DNA of 33,593 bases from an uncultured Ruminococcus sp. (GCF_946415235.1 NZ_CAMKRR010000025.1:1-33593); one strand, 5' to 3'; shown: positions 16,764 to 25,157, numbered from the stretch's first letter. Translations and numbers: made by a program. The notes: generated by a model from the letters alone, not told the origin.

Positions 16764-16792
16764 ATTATACATCAAAAGGATCGCTTTGTCAA
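16764..16792 (-). promoter_or_regulatory. Consensus sigma-A promoter of glmS
   Basis: Minus strand -35 TTGACA (16792-16787), 17-base spacer, -10 TATAAT (16769-16764): a perfect match to the consensus. Two small hairpins follow in the leader (GGCAA...TTGCC and AACTTTT...AAAAGTT), which may stabilise or regulate the message; no known riboswitch is recognised. Confidence 0.9.
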
Positions 16793-16817
16793 CAAAAAAT
16801 CTGCATTTATCAGAAAA

Positions 16818-17306
16818 TCAGTGATTCGGCCTTTGAGAATCGGGATTTTCAGCCCTCATTACAGGACTTTTTTCAACTCTTTTGCCAAGGAAGTTATCTG
16901 TTTTAACATCAAGCTTGAAGCTGTTTTCTTTTCTGTAATCAGCTGCTCCCTGTTTTTTATGTACAGATCTCATGCTCGATTTCATGATCGAAATCGCAAT
17001 AAACGCAGCGATAAGACCTATAATAAGGCTTATGACGAAGGCAGATACAGGATTATATGTGCGCTCGGATACAGCGCTGTAGTTTTCATTGCCGCTGTTC
17101 TGCTCAGGCTCGATAGTATTAAACTCGATGATGTCACTGTCGTAAGAGTATTCATCGGTATCAGAAACATTTTCTGTATTTTCGCCGATAAATTCAAATT
17201 CGTAATCTGCATGGACTGTAATACTGCAGTTGAATGTCTTGAAATTTAAGAATATGGCTGAAAAAATAAACAAAGCAGATAATACCGCGATCATTCTTGT
17301 TCTCAT
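16818..17306 (-). CDS. YdjH-like membrane protein lacking the TPM domain
   Basis: 162 residues. There is an N-terminal hydrophobic segment (about 5-21), an acidic Ser/Asn/Glu-rich stretch (about 33-80) and a second membrane segment (about 87-108). The basic tail IMKSSMRSVHKKQGAADYRKENSFKL resembles in order and spacing the tail after the last membrane helix of YdjH-type TPM-domain proteins (MK..L.SVR...AA.NY...GS). The TPM domain itself is missing; the acidic linker takes its place. The start was moved from 17393 to the ATG at 17306 because SD GGGAG precedes it and the longer frame overlaps the previous gene. It is the last gene of the YdjI/YdjG-like operon, 14 bases after its neighbour. Function is unproven. 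Confidence 0.7.
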   Translation of the reverse strand: MRTRMIAVLSALFIFSAIFLNFKTFNCSITVHADYEFEFIGENTENVSDTDEYSYDSDIIEFNTIEPEQNSGNENYSAVSERTYNPVSAFVISLIIGLIAAFIAISIMKSSMRSVHKKQGAADYRKENSFKLDVKTDNFLGKRVEKSPVMRAENPDSQRPNH

Positions 17307-17320
17307 TACTGTCACTCCCA

Positions 17321-18406
17321 TCACGCAAGTCCCAGAAGAAGGGATAATCCGAAGCAGACAGCTGTAACACACGCGGCGATGCCGAAGAACCACCTTGTGG
17401 AAGCACCCTGGTCAATGGGGAGATCACCGACGAATTTTCCCGTCTGTCCGTTCATGGCAAAAATATACTTTTTATTTTCCCATGTGGTATTAAGTATCCA
17501 TACGGGATATAATGCGTATTTTGCCTTTGCGTTATCGAGTCTGATAGAGCTGTTTTCACGCGATACTGTATTATATCCTTGTACTGTACTTGTAAATATC
17601 TGGTCGGTGGTAGCCTTTATTCTGTCATTGGCTCTTCCTATGCTGTCTTCAGCAGAAACATCGTACCTGTCTGCAAGATAACCTGACAAATAGGCAGTTT
17701 TGAACTCAACAGCGTCTTTAAAATCAAAGGGCTCAATGGATTCCATGAGTTCGTTCTGCATTTTTGTCGATCCGTCTACAGGTACTCTTTCGAATTCGAC
17801 ATTTCCTTCCCTCTGTATGGAATAATAGTTCCTTTCAACGTAATTGATCTTTCCGTCAGACCAGCTTCTCAGTTTTTCGCCTTTAAAAAGCATTTTGGCT
17901 TCGGCGTTTGCATCAAAAAGCCATACAGGAACATATACTCCCTTTATTTCGTCGATGTGGTTCTGATCCTTAAAGACCTTTGGAAGAAGCTTTCTTCCCT
18001 CAATGTGCTTCATCAGTGCCTCCTTTGCAGCCGCTTTATCATATTTGAAAGGTATGATATAATCGGGTTTAAGGTCACCCGTGAAGTTTCCTGACATTAC
18101 AACAGGGTTGTCACAGTAAGGACATTTTGAAGCAGAAGTCGTAGGATCTGTGATTATCTCGCCTCCGCACGACTTGCACTTGTATACCTTCATATTCTCG
18201 GTCTCACCCTGCTGCCATTCGCCGCCTGCGCTGGAATCCCAGTTCATGTCGTCTTCTTTTATGTTTTCAAGACAGTTGTCGTGATCTTTTATTGAATCAA
18301 CTTCAAATTCCGACTCGCAAAACGGACACTTCATTTTCTGCGAGGAAGAGTCAAATTCAAGCTTGCCGCCGCAGGCAGGGCATTTATATTCTATTACATC
18401 AGACAT
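17321..18406 (-). CDS. YdjG-like zinc-ribbon membrane protein (copy 1)
   Basis: 361 residues. Two treble zinc ribbons: CPACG...CPFC (residues 9-12 and 27-30) and CKSCG...CPYC (about 77-97). A conserved core follows (DYIIPFKYDKAAAKEAL, LPKVFKDQNHIDEIKGVYVPVWLFDA, YLSGYLADRYD, YALYPVWILNTTWENKKYIFAMNGQTGKFVGDLP), then one or two C-terminal membrane segments (about 340-360). This is the layout of B. subtilis YdjG, whose operon (pspA-ydjGHI) belongs to envelope-stress defence and membrane recruitment of PspA. The zinc ribbons probably mediate protein contacts. A paralogue lies immediately upstream. Confidence 0.82.
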   Translation of the reverse strand: MSDVIEYKCPACGGKLEFDSSSQKMKCPFCESEFEVDSIKDHDNCLENIKEDDMNWDSSAGGEWQQGETENMKVYKCKSCGGEIITDPTTSASKCPYCDNPVVMSGNFTGDLKPDYIIPFKYDKAAAKEALMKHIEGRKLLPKVFKDQNHIDEIKGVYVPVWLFDANAEAKMLFKGEKLRSWSDGKINYVERNYYSIQREGNVEFERVPVDGSTKMQNELMESIEPFDFKDAVEFKTAYLSGYLADRYDVSAEDSIGRANDRIKATTDQIFTSTVQGYNTVSRENSSIRLDNAKAKYALYPVWILNTTWENKKYIFAMNGQTGKFVGDLPIDQGASTRWFFGIAACVTAVCFGLSLLLGLA

Positions 18407-18440
18407 TCATTTCACCTCAGTATCAATATATTTCAACAGT

Positions 18441-19670
18441 TTAATGAATAAAATCACGCACTTTAAATATTTTTTGATAGCAGTATAGATCTAATTTAGA
18501 TATCGTTGTTTTAAATTTTGAACGCAATATCGCATAAGAAATAAATAAATTCGGGAGAAAAAGAAATGAAATGAGATAAAGATTAATAAATAGTACAGCA
18601 GATATATCATTTCTCAAAAGCAGCGATCCTAAGATTGATTCTGAAAGCTGCAATATCAAATAAGTAAGTAAAAAGTATTTACTTAAAATTATCGGTTCCG
18701 GAATATCATCAATATACATATTACCCGTTTGACCATTCATAGCAAAGGTGTACGTTTTATTTCCGCAAGTTATATTTAAGAGCCAGATCGGTATAAGATA
18801 ATATGTCATTTGCCTGTCATATATTACTTCCTCAAATTTGCCGTCAAATAGTTCGTTAAGCAGCTTATTATAATCCTTATGGGGATTTGATGGACCGACA
18901 GTTATTGCATCAGCTTGTTTTAATGTTTTTTCCGAACAACAATTTTTGATTTCGGGATCTGTATTTTCCATGGCATTTTTTGCACCGATAGAATATCTGC
19001 TTGCAAAATAACCTGAAAGGTATGCCTCGTTAAAAACTTCGGCTTTATTAAAATCAAAAGGCCAAAGAGAATAAAATACTTCGCTTTTGATGTCACTTTC
19101 ATTAGCAAGTATGGGATAATTTTTAAGTTGAACAGATGAACAGAACGAGTAATCAACCGTTGTTTCGCAAGTACAGCTGTAACTCCATACAGGTATGTAG
19201 CAGCCAACTATTTTGTTGATAACTGCTTTATCCTTGAATTCTTTGGGAATAAATCTTATATCTGAAATATAATTCATGTATTTATCAGCAAATACCTGCT
19301 TCGGTATTTTGAACGGTATAACTTTATCGGGACGAATATCTTCTTTGAAATTCGATGACTTTATTACAGCATTTCCGCAAAACGGACATACAGAAGCTGC
19401 TGTCGATGATCTTGTTATGATCTTTGCGTTGCATGAAGGACAGTCTAATTCAACATAATGGTCGACTTCAAAAGGCTCCCATACTGCTTTTGATCTTTCT
19501 ACCCAGTCAAAATCAGAATCTTTTTTTACTATGTGCGGGTGAAGGCGGTAGTACATATACTCAGGATCATATGTGTTTTTACAAAAACTACATGATAAAC
19601 TATTTTGTTTTATATCATAATGAAGCGATGCTCCGCATGACGGACACTTATATTCAATCAAATCTGTCAT
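18441..19670 (-). CDS. YdjG-like zinc-ribbon membrane protein (copy 2, divergent)
   Basis: 409 residues, paralogue of the next gene. Zinc ribbons CPSCG...CSFC (9-12 and about 27-30) and CPSC...CPFCG, then the shared core (DKVIPFKIPKQVF, IPKEFKDKAVINKIVGCYIPVWSY, AYLSGYFASRYS, YYLIPIWLLNITCGNKTYTFAMNGQTGNMYIDDIP). The C-terminus is longer, with about two or three membrane segments and a charged tail. It is visibly more A+T-rich than its neighbours and has an extra Cys-rich bit (SCTCETTVDYSFCSS). It may have diverged to a separate role or been acquired separately. A hairpin lies between the YdjI-like gene and this one, and 34 bases separate it from copy 1. Confidence 0.8.
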   Translation of the reverse strand: MTDLIEYKCPSCGASLHYDIKQNSLSCSFCKNTYDPEYMYYRLHPHIVKKDSDFDWVERSKAVWEPFEVDHYVELDCPSCNAKIITRSSTAASVCPFCGNAVIKSSNFKEDIRPDKVIPFKIPKQVFADKYMNYISDIRFIPKEFKDKAVINKIVGCYIPVWSYSCTCETTVDYSFCSSVQLKNYPILANESDIKSEVFYSLWPFDFNKAEVFNEAYLSGYFASRYSIGAKNAMENTDPEIKNCCSEKTLKQADAITVGPSNPHKDYNKLLNELFDGKFEEVIYDRQMTYYLIPIWLLNITCGNKTYTFAMNGQTGNMYIDDIPEPIILSKYFLLTYLILQLSESILGSLLLRNDISAVLFINLYLISFLFLPNLFISYAILRSKFKTTISKLDLYCYQKIFKVRDFIH

Positions 19671-19703
19671 TTTTTATCTCTTTCCTTTGAAAATAAACTA
19701 TTT

Positions 19704-19730
19704 AAAATGGGCGGACGCCAAGGTCCGCCC
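19704..19730 (-). terminator. Hairpin between the YdjI-like and YdjG-like genes (attenuating terminator)
   Basis: Stem GGGCGGAC (19709-19716) with GTCCGCCC (19723-19730), then ATTTTAAAT on the minus strand. It lies 11 bases after the YdjI-like stop. The T run is short, so partial termination that lowers expression of the downstream genes is more likely than a full stop. Confidence 0.7.
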
Positions 19731-19741
19731 GATATGTATCA

Positions 19742-21082
19742 TTACTTTACAATATCATCATCAGTGAAAGGGTCGCCGCACTCAGGACAGAACTTAGGAG
19801 GATTCATCGGATCCTCAGGTTCCCATCCGCACTTGTCGCACTTGTAGAGTGGAGCTCCTTCAGGCTTCTTTTTGCCGCAGTTAGAACAGAACCTACCCTT
19901 ATTTACCGATCCGCAGTCGCATGTCCAGCCGTCGGGAGTAAGTACTACAGGCTTTGATTTTCCGCAGCCTGAGCAGAATTTACCTGTATTTACTTCGCCG
20001 CATTCGCACTTCCATGAGTCAGACGAAGCAGCAGCGGGTGCTGCGGGAGCTTGTGCCATCTGTGCAGCCTGATTCTGCTGAGCCATACCAAAGAGGTTCT
20101 GTGCGTTAGTACCGCCTGCCTGCTGAGCCATTCCCATACCGAAAAGACCCATAGCAGCTCCGTTAGGGTTATTTGCAGCATTCTGCATAGCCTGTGCCTG
20201 AGCTTCAACAAGTGTTGCAGCTGCGTTGCCGGGATCACGGTTCCATGCTCTGTCTTCAAATTCCTGAATCCTCTTTGTATCTTCATCAGAGATAGTTGCG
20301 GAATTGATATTGACTGTCTGTATCTCGAGACCTCTCTTTTCCTTCCACATAGGATTTACTTCGGTCTCGATAGCAGTCTTTACTTCTCTCTGTCTGCCGG
20401 GGAGCTCGTCGTATCTTATTCCGGATGCGGATATGGAAGCAAATGCAGGCTGGAGTGAATCAAGGAACTCGCTCTTGAGCTGGTTGTCGAGCTGAGAACG
20501 TAAATACTTGTCAGTTACGTTTCCGCATACATTAACATAGAAAAGAACAGGATCGGCAATTCTGTAGGAATATACACCGTTGCAGCGAACGCCGACAGTA
20601 AAGCTTCTGCCGAGATCCTGATATGCCATTCTGAAAGGAACGGGGTTCTGTGTGCCGAACTTGTTGTCAAGCAGCTCCTTCATATTGAAGTAATAGATCC
20701 TCTGATCCTTTGCAGCTGTACCGCCGTGCTTGATACGCTCCCACATTTCTTTGAACATATCCTTGAGACCTGTACCGAAGCTGCTGTTGAAGATGCTTGG
20801 CGAAGTACCTGTCTGATACTTGTATACACCCGGCTGAGTAGCGATTTCCGTAACCATGCCCTGGTCTACCATGATCATTGCCTGACCTTCGTGAACTACG
20901 ATACCGCTTCCGTCGGAAATTACATTTTCATTTCCTTTTGTGTTGGAAGAGTGCTTTCCAAGCTGTCTCTTAGCTCTTACAACGAGAACGTCGGTAGGAA
21001 GAGCGTCACAAGTATAGAACTCTTCCCATGTATCAGCAAGAGTCTGAGATGCTCCGACGAGAGCTGCCTGAATAATACCCAT
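19742..21082 (-). CDS. YdjI-like SPFH domain protein with C-terminal zinc ribbons
   Basis: 446 residues. A short N-terminal amphipathic region (MGIIQAALVGASQTLADTW) precedes an SPFH/Band 7-like domain (about 30-270: VVRAKRQL, VVHEGQAMIMVDQG, LRSQLDNQLKSEFLDSL, RGLEIQTVNINSATI). Then come an Ala/Gln/Asn/Met-rich linker and three zinc-ribbon motifs (WKCECG...CSGCG, WTCDCG...CSNCG, YKCDKCG...CPECG). This matches the 'virion core protein'/YdjI type. In B. subtilis YdjI helps bring PspA to the membrane. The start is the ATG at 21082, behind SD AAAGGAG, instead of 21154. First gene of the operon, with a promoter just upstream. Confidence 0.88.
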   Translation of the reverse strand: MGIIQAALVGASQTLADTWEEFYTCDALPTDVLVVRAKRQLGKHSSNTKGNENVISDGSGIVVHEGQAMIMVDQGMVTEIATQPGVYKYQTGTSPSIFNSSFGTGLKDMFKEMWERIKHGGTAAKDQRIYYFNMKELLDNKFGTQNPVPFRMAYQDLGRSFTVGVRCNGVYSYRIADPVLFYVNVCGNVTDKYLRSQLDNQLKSEFLDSLQPAFASISASGIRYDELPGRQREVKTAIETEVNPMWKEKRGLEIQTVNINSATISDEDTKRIQEFEDRAWNRDPGNAAATLVEAQAQAMQNAANNPNGAAMGLFGMGMAQQAGGTNAQNLFGMAQQNQAAQMAQAPAAPAAASSDSWKCECGEVNTGKFCSGCGKSKPVVLTPDGWTCDCGSVNKGRFCSNCGKKKPEGAPLYKCDKCGWEPEDPMNPPKFCPECGDPFTDDDIVK

Positions 21083-21185
21083 AATTATAGCTCCTTTCGG
21101 GAAAATAATCCCTATTAAAATTTTATTACGCGAAAAATAGCCATTTTTCGTCATTTACTTGTCAGCTGAAAACTAACATATTGTA

Positions 21186-21194
21186 ATTATAACA
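21186..21194 (-). promoter_or_regulatory. Extended -10 promoter element for the ydjI-like operon
   Basis: TGTTATAAT on the minus strand (21194-21186), an extended -10 site; no convincing -35 lies at 17 bases. A TTGACA further upstream is too far away (26 bases) to pair with it. The envelope-stress sigma-W signature TGAAAC/CGTA is not seen. Confidence 0.55.
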
Positions 21195-21267
21195 TATTTA
21201 AAGAAAAAATGCACTACCTTTTGTCAATTTTTTACTGTTTCAGATATATTTTTATCTTTTAACAATA

Positions 21268-21609
21268 TTACTCCCAGTTTTTCCATATATCAGGCTGATA
21301 GCCTATAGTTGCTTTGGCTCCGTTCCTGACAACGGGAGTGACGATCACCTGAGGATTTTCCAGTATCTTTTCCTCCTTCGCTTCATCGGAAAGATACTGA
21401 AGAAGAGCGATCAGGTCTTTGTCCTTGTATTCCTGATTTATGAGCATATCAGTTCCGCCAACTGCTTTTTTGACGTTGTTGAACTCTCCTCTGCTCATTC
21501 CTTTTTCCTTCATATCTATAAACTGGTATTTTATATTGCGCTCCTTGAAGTAGCGCTCGGCTTTTTTGCTGTCAAAGCACTTTTTTGTGCCGAATATCTG
21601 TATATTCAT
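21268..21609 (-). CDS. ArsC/Spx family reductase-like protein
   Basis: 113 residues, thioredoxin-like ArsC fold. It opens MNIQIFGTKKCFDSKKAERYFKERNI, with redox Cys11 in a CxxS arrangement instead of the CxxC of Spx, and carries the family's VVTPVVRNG-like block (VIVTPVVRNGAKATIGY) with the conserved Arg. Relatives are arsenate reductases, Spx regulators and YffB-type thiol proteins; the exact role is open. The ATG overlaps the stop of the GH3 gene (TGATG), so it is translationally coupled. The GTG upstream is not needed. Confidence 0.85.
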   Translation of the reverse strand: MNIQIFGTKKCFDSKKAERYFKERNIKYQFIDMKEKGMSRGEFNNVKKAVGGTDMLINQEYKDKDLIALLQYLSDEAKEEKILENPQVIVTPVVRNGAKATIGYQPDIWKNWE

Positions 21610-24386
21610 CACTGATCCTCCGCTGCGAACGCCAATTCAATATTATCATCGGCTTTTTCAAGTTCAAATTTTATGTTGTGAAGCTTCAGACCGCTTTGTG
21701 CAAAGTAAAGTCTTATAGCTGAAAATCTCGAAAACATCGGAAGTGTGCATGAGAGTGACACAGGTTTGCCGTCGGTCCCGTTCCATGTGAGAGTACCGCT
21801 TGGTGTGCCCATTGAAAAAATCGTGATCGGAAGCTGAGCAAGGTGGCTTTGTGTTGACGAAGCCGTTACAGTGACCTTATACCAGCCGAGATTTTTTAAT
21901 ATCAAAGCAAAAGCATAGTTTTCGCCCTTTATGCTTTCGATATCTTCAAGATCAATATTCAGTTCTTTTTCAATATCATAAAATACAACGGGTTCATCCG
22001 AGCTGCTTTCGCTTTCTTCTCTGTTTATCACCTTTACTTTGATGTCATTTCCCATAATTCTGTCCATAGCATGAGTTGTCATGACAAAACTCAGCACATT
22101 CGCGGCGTTGCGCTGCAGTTCGCCTCTTGTGATCACACCGTTTTCAAGAGCCTGCATTATATCATCATCAACAGCCGAACTGTCAGCACATACCATATAT
22201 ACATCGTTCTGAGCCCGTATCATCGGGATATAATAACTTCTTTTCGGCTCTTCGCCGCGAAAGTTTACATTTGCCCACCAGTCAGTCATGGTTAGTCCTT
22301 TGAAGCCCCATTCGTCACGGAGGATAACAGTATTCAGATCGTAGCTGCCTGCTGTCCAGATTCCGTTCAGCGAACCGTAAGTGGTCATTATTGTCTGAGC
22401 TTCTCCTTCTTTTACAGCTATCTCAAAGCCTTTGAGGTATATTTCACGTAGAGCTCTTTCCGAAACGACTGAATCTATAAAGTGTCGGTTAGTTTCCTGA
22501 TTATTTGCACAGAAATGCTTTATTGTACCTGTTACGCCCATGCTGTGAAGTCCTTTAAGCTCTGCGGCAGCCATCTGACCTGTCAGATATGGATCTTCCG
22601 AGAAATACTCAAAGTTTCTGCCGTTTAGCGGGTGACGGTGGATGTTCATTCCCGGGCCGAGAAGACAATCCACTTTATTTGCAGTCATTTCTGTTCCTGT
22701 GAACTCATACAGCTCCTGTATAAGCTCACGGTTGAAGGTCGAAGCAATGAGAGTTCCGTTCGGAAGACTAAAAGCCTTTGTACCGCAGTCAAGTCTCAGA
22801 CCAGAAGGTCCGTCAGAGCAGCAGCAGGCAGGAACGCCTTTGTCGTTGAGCTCGTCGGATACTCCGCCGAATGCTGAAGCAGTACCTGCTGTGACACGCG
22901 GACTGCCCATTCCCTCGCCGCGTACTATTGAAGAAAGCTCATTATCGGACAGCTGAGCAATAAATTCTGTCATGGAGTTTTTACAGCTCTTAACGTCAGA
23001 AAGCTTTATTCCCTTGTCACCTGTATATTTTATCTCGGCAGGAAGCTTATCTGTACGGCGTTTAGCTTCATCGACTTTATTTGTCGGTACCGCCTCGGTT
23101 ACGACTGTGTATTCGCTGCTGTTTTTAAGAGGTTTTACACGTTCAAAGGCAATAACAGGAGCAAGCGCCTGCGAACACTTTTCAACAACGATCGTATCTG
23201 CCAGGCTGAAAGAGTAAACTTTTTTCGCTTCTCTTACGTCAGAGCCTAACCAGAAGCTGTAATCCCCTTCTTCGAGTATCCAGCAATTTACGCTGCCGGA
23301 GGCTCCCAAATCGTCATACGAAGCAATATCGCGCTTAATTACGGACATTGAAAGCTCCTGAGATTCTCCCGGAGAAAGAGTTTTTGTTTTTGCAAAGCCG
23401 CAAAGAACTCTTGAAGGCTGGCCCAATCTGCCCTGCGGCTTTTCAACATAAAGCTGAACAACTTCTTTTCCCGAGAAATTGCCTGTATTTGTGACTTTTA
23501 CATTAAACTTCAGGATATCATCGCCGTATGCGGATAAGAATTCAATGTTAAAGGTCGTATATGAAAGTCCGAAGCCAAATGGATAAATGACTTTTTCCCT
23601 TGCGAACGTCTCAAACCAGCGATAACCTACATATATATCTTCTTTATAGAACGAGCGGTCTTTTTGCCCGAAATTTGCTGCTGACGGGTAGTCACTGATA
23701 TCACCTGCGACAGTATCGGGCAGCTTTCCTGACGGACTGACCTTACCTGTGAGAACGGCGGCAGTACCTGTTCCGCCTGTCATGCCTCCCTGCCATACGT
23801 ACAGTAAAGCATCCGTGCCTATTTCAAGTATATCATTTATATCAACAAGACTTCCCACGTTGAGAAGAACGATAACTTTATCAAAGTGCTTCCTTACCTT
23901 TTTCAGCATATCCTTTTCGTCATCGGACAGAAGATACGAACCTGCTTCAAGCCGCGCGTCCTGTTCCTCACCTGCTGTTCTGCCAATTATAACAACAGCT
24001 CGGCTGCTTTCTTTGGAAGCTTCTTCAACGATATCATCTGTCAGTGGCATTTCTTTCTGCGACCACGGTTCATTTCCCCAGCCTTCGCCCTGATCGAAGG
24101 GATTTTTTTCGTCCCATTCCTTGTATATTCCAAGAAGCTTTTCGTTTATCCTGACTCCTGCTTCAATAAGTCCGTCAACGATACCTGTGACCTTTGAAAC
24201 GTTTACCATACCACCCGAGCCTGTACCGCTTTTATAATAATGAAGCTGTATCCTGCCGAAAACGGCAACATTTTCATTCATATCCAGCGGAAGCGCTCCA
24301 TTGTCGTTTTTTAGCATAACGATTCCCTCAGAGACAGTCTCTGCCGCTTTTTCGAGGTATTTGTTCCAGTCGAGTATTTTCTCCAT
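21609..24386 (-). CDS. Glycoside hydrolase family 3 enzyme with permuted domain order (beta-glucosidase-like)
   Basis: 925 residues, no signal peptide, so probably cytoplasmic. The usual order is reversed. The alpha/beta sandwich domain comes first (about 15-235, acid/base candidate Glu140 or Glu141 in GRTAGEEQDAR). It is followed by a fibronectin type III-like domain (about 270-390) and then the TIM-barrel domain (about 465-770) with KHFCANNQETNRHFIDSVVSERALREIY and the nucleophile Asp702 in GLTMTDWW. A beta-rich C-terminal part (about 815-915) resembles a carbohydrate-binding domain. This order is known for beta-glucosidases of Ruminococcus albus and Butyrivibrio. The expected job is hydrolysis of imported cello- or other oligosaccharides. 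SD GGAGGG; own promoter. Confidence 0.93.
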   Translation of the reverse strand: MEKILDWNKYLEKAAETVSEGIVMLKNDNGALPLDMNENVAVFGRIQLHYYKSGTGSGGMVNVSKVTGIVDGLIEAGVRINEKLLGIYKEWDEKNPFDQGEGWGNEPWSQKEMPLTDDIVEEASKESSRAVVIIGRTAGEEQDARLEAGSYLLSDDEKDMLKKVRKHFDKVIVLLNVGSLVDINDILEIGTDALLYVWQGGMTGGTGTAAVLTGKVSPSGKLPDTVAGDISDYPSAANFGQKDRSFYKEDIYVGYRWFETFAREKVIYPFGFGLSYTTFNIEFLSAYGDDILKFNVKVTNTGNFSGKEVVQLYVEKPQGRLGQPSRVLCGFAKTKTLSPGESQELSMSVIKRDIASYDDLGASGSVNCWILEEGDYSFWLGSDVREAKKVYSFSLADTIVVEKCSQALAPVIAFERVKPLKNSSEYTVVTEAVPTNKVDEAKRRTDKLPAEIKYTGDKGIKLSDVKSCKNSMTEFIAQLSDNELSSIVRGEGMGSPRVTAGTASAFGGVSDELNDKGVPACCCSDGPSGLRLDCGTKAFSLPNGTLIASTFNRELIQELYEFTGTEMTANKVDCLLGPGMNIHRHPLNGRNFEYFSEDPYLTGQMAAAELKGLHSMGVTGTIKHFCANNQETNRHFIDSVVSERALREIYLKGFEIAVKEGEAQTIMTTYGSLNGIWTAGSYDLNTVILRDEWGFKGLTMTDWWANVNFRGEEPKRSYYIPMIRAQNDVYMVCADSSAVDDDIMQALENGVITRGELQRNAANVLSFVMTTHAMDRIMGNDIKVKVINREESESSSDEPVVFYDIEKELNIDLEDIESIKGENYAFALILKNLGWYKVTVTASSTQSHLAQLPITIFSMGTPSGTLTWNGTDGKPVSLSCTLPMFSRFSAIRLYFAQSGLKLHNIKFELEKADDNIELAFAAEDQ

Positions 24387-24419
24387 ATTTTTCGTCCCTC
24401 CTTTGAAATATGTGATTAT

Positions 24420-24448
24420 ATTATATCAAATATCACTTATAATTTCAA
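24420..24448 (-). promoter_or_regulatory. Sigma-A promoter of the GH3 gene
   Basis: Minus strand -35 TTGAAA (24448-24443), 17-base spacer, -10 TATAAT (24425-24420), with a second TATAAT overlapping 5 bases on. GTGATATTTGATATAATATAATCAC around the -10 is an imperfect dyad that could be an operator. Confidence 0.8.
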
Positions 24449-24483
24449 GTGGTTTGGTTGATTTTGAACATATTATTAATATA

Positions 24484-24518
24484 AAAATAAAAAAGCGGCA
24501 AGGTATTTCCCTGCCGCC
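24484..24518 (-). terminator. Terminator after the rubrerythrin gene
   Basis: Stem GCGGCAGGG / CCTTGCCGC with a 5-base loop, followed on the minus strand by TTTTTTATTTTTAT, beginning about 14 bases beyond the rubrerythrin stop. Confidence 0.93.
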
Positions 24519-24531
24519 AGATCTGATATTA

Positions 24532-25083
24532 TCAGCCAAAGTATCTCTTAAGAAGACCTTCAAATGCCTTGCCGTGACGAGCCTCGTCCTTCGCCATTTC
24601 ATGAACTGTATCATGGATAGCGTCAAGATTAAGCTCTTTTGCCCTTTTAGCAAGCTTCAGCTTGCCCTCTGTTGCGCCGTGCTCGGCAGCAACTCTCTTT
24701 TCTAGGTTTTCCTTTGTGGAAGATGAAAGAACTTCACCGAGAAGCTCTGCAAACTTTGCAGCGTGCTCTGCTTCTTCGTATGCAGCTTTTTCCCAGTATG
24801 CGCCTATTTCGGGATAGCCCTCCCTGTATGCTACTCTTGCCATTGCAAGATACATACCGACCTCTGTACATTCTCCGCTGAAGTTTGCACGAAGTCCGTC
24901 AAGAATTTCCTGATCTGTTACAGCCTTAGCAACGCCAAGCTCGTGCTCGCAGGCAAATACAAGCTTATCGCCTGTTTCCTTTTCGATAAATTTTGAACCT
25001 GGAACGCCGCACTGAGGACATTTCTCGGGCGGTGCATCTCCTTCGTGAACGTATCCGCAAACAGGACATACGTAAGTTTTCAT
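24532..25083 (-). CDS. Reverse rubrerythrin (N-terminal rubredoxin domain)
   Basis: 183 residues. The rubredoxin-like iron site is at the N-terminus (Cys6, 9, 22, 25: CPVCG and CPQCG), followed by the diiron four-helix domain with ExxH patterns ([30 protein letters not shown]). This domain order defines reverse rubrerythrins of anaerobes such as Clostridium, which reduce hydrogen peroxide and oxygen with electrons from NADH via rubredoxin partners. SD GGAGG. The gene follows the NrdD-like gene by 74 bases, next to a Crp/Fnr regulator, consistent with a redox-stress role. Confidence 0.95.
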   Translation of the reverse strand: MKTYVCPVCGYVHEGDAPPEKCPQCGVPGSKFIEKETGDKLVFACEHELGVAKAVTDQEILDGLRANFSGECTEVGMYLAMARVAYREGYPEIGAYWEKAAYEEAEHAAKFAELLGEVLSSSTKENLEKRVAAEHGATEGKLKLAKRAKELNLDAIHDTVHEMAKDEARHGKAFEGLLKRYFG

Positions 25084-25157
25084 AGTTGTTTACCTCCATT
25101 ATTTTAAAAATATTGTTGAGTCCGAGCTAAGACACTGCCTTGCTTATATGGACAAAA

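Noticed and set aside
20051-20458. Long plus-strand open frames inside the SPFH gene and similar frames opposite alaS and GH3
   Set aside because: They mirror the codon pattern of well-supported minus-strand genes and have no ribosome binding site or family signature.
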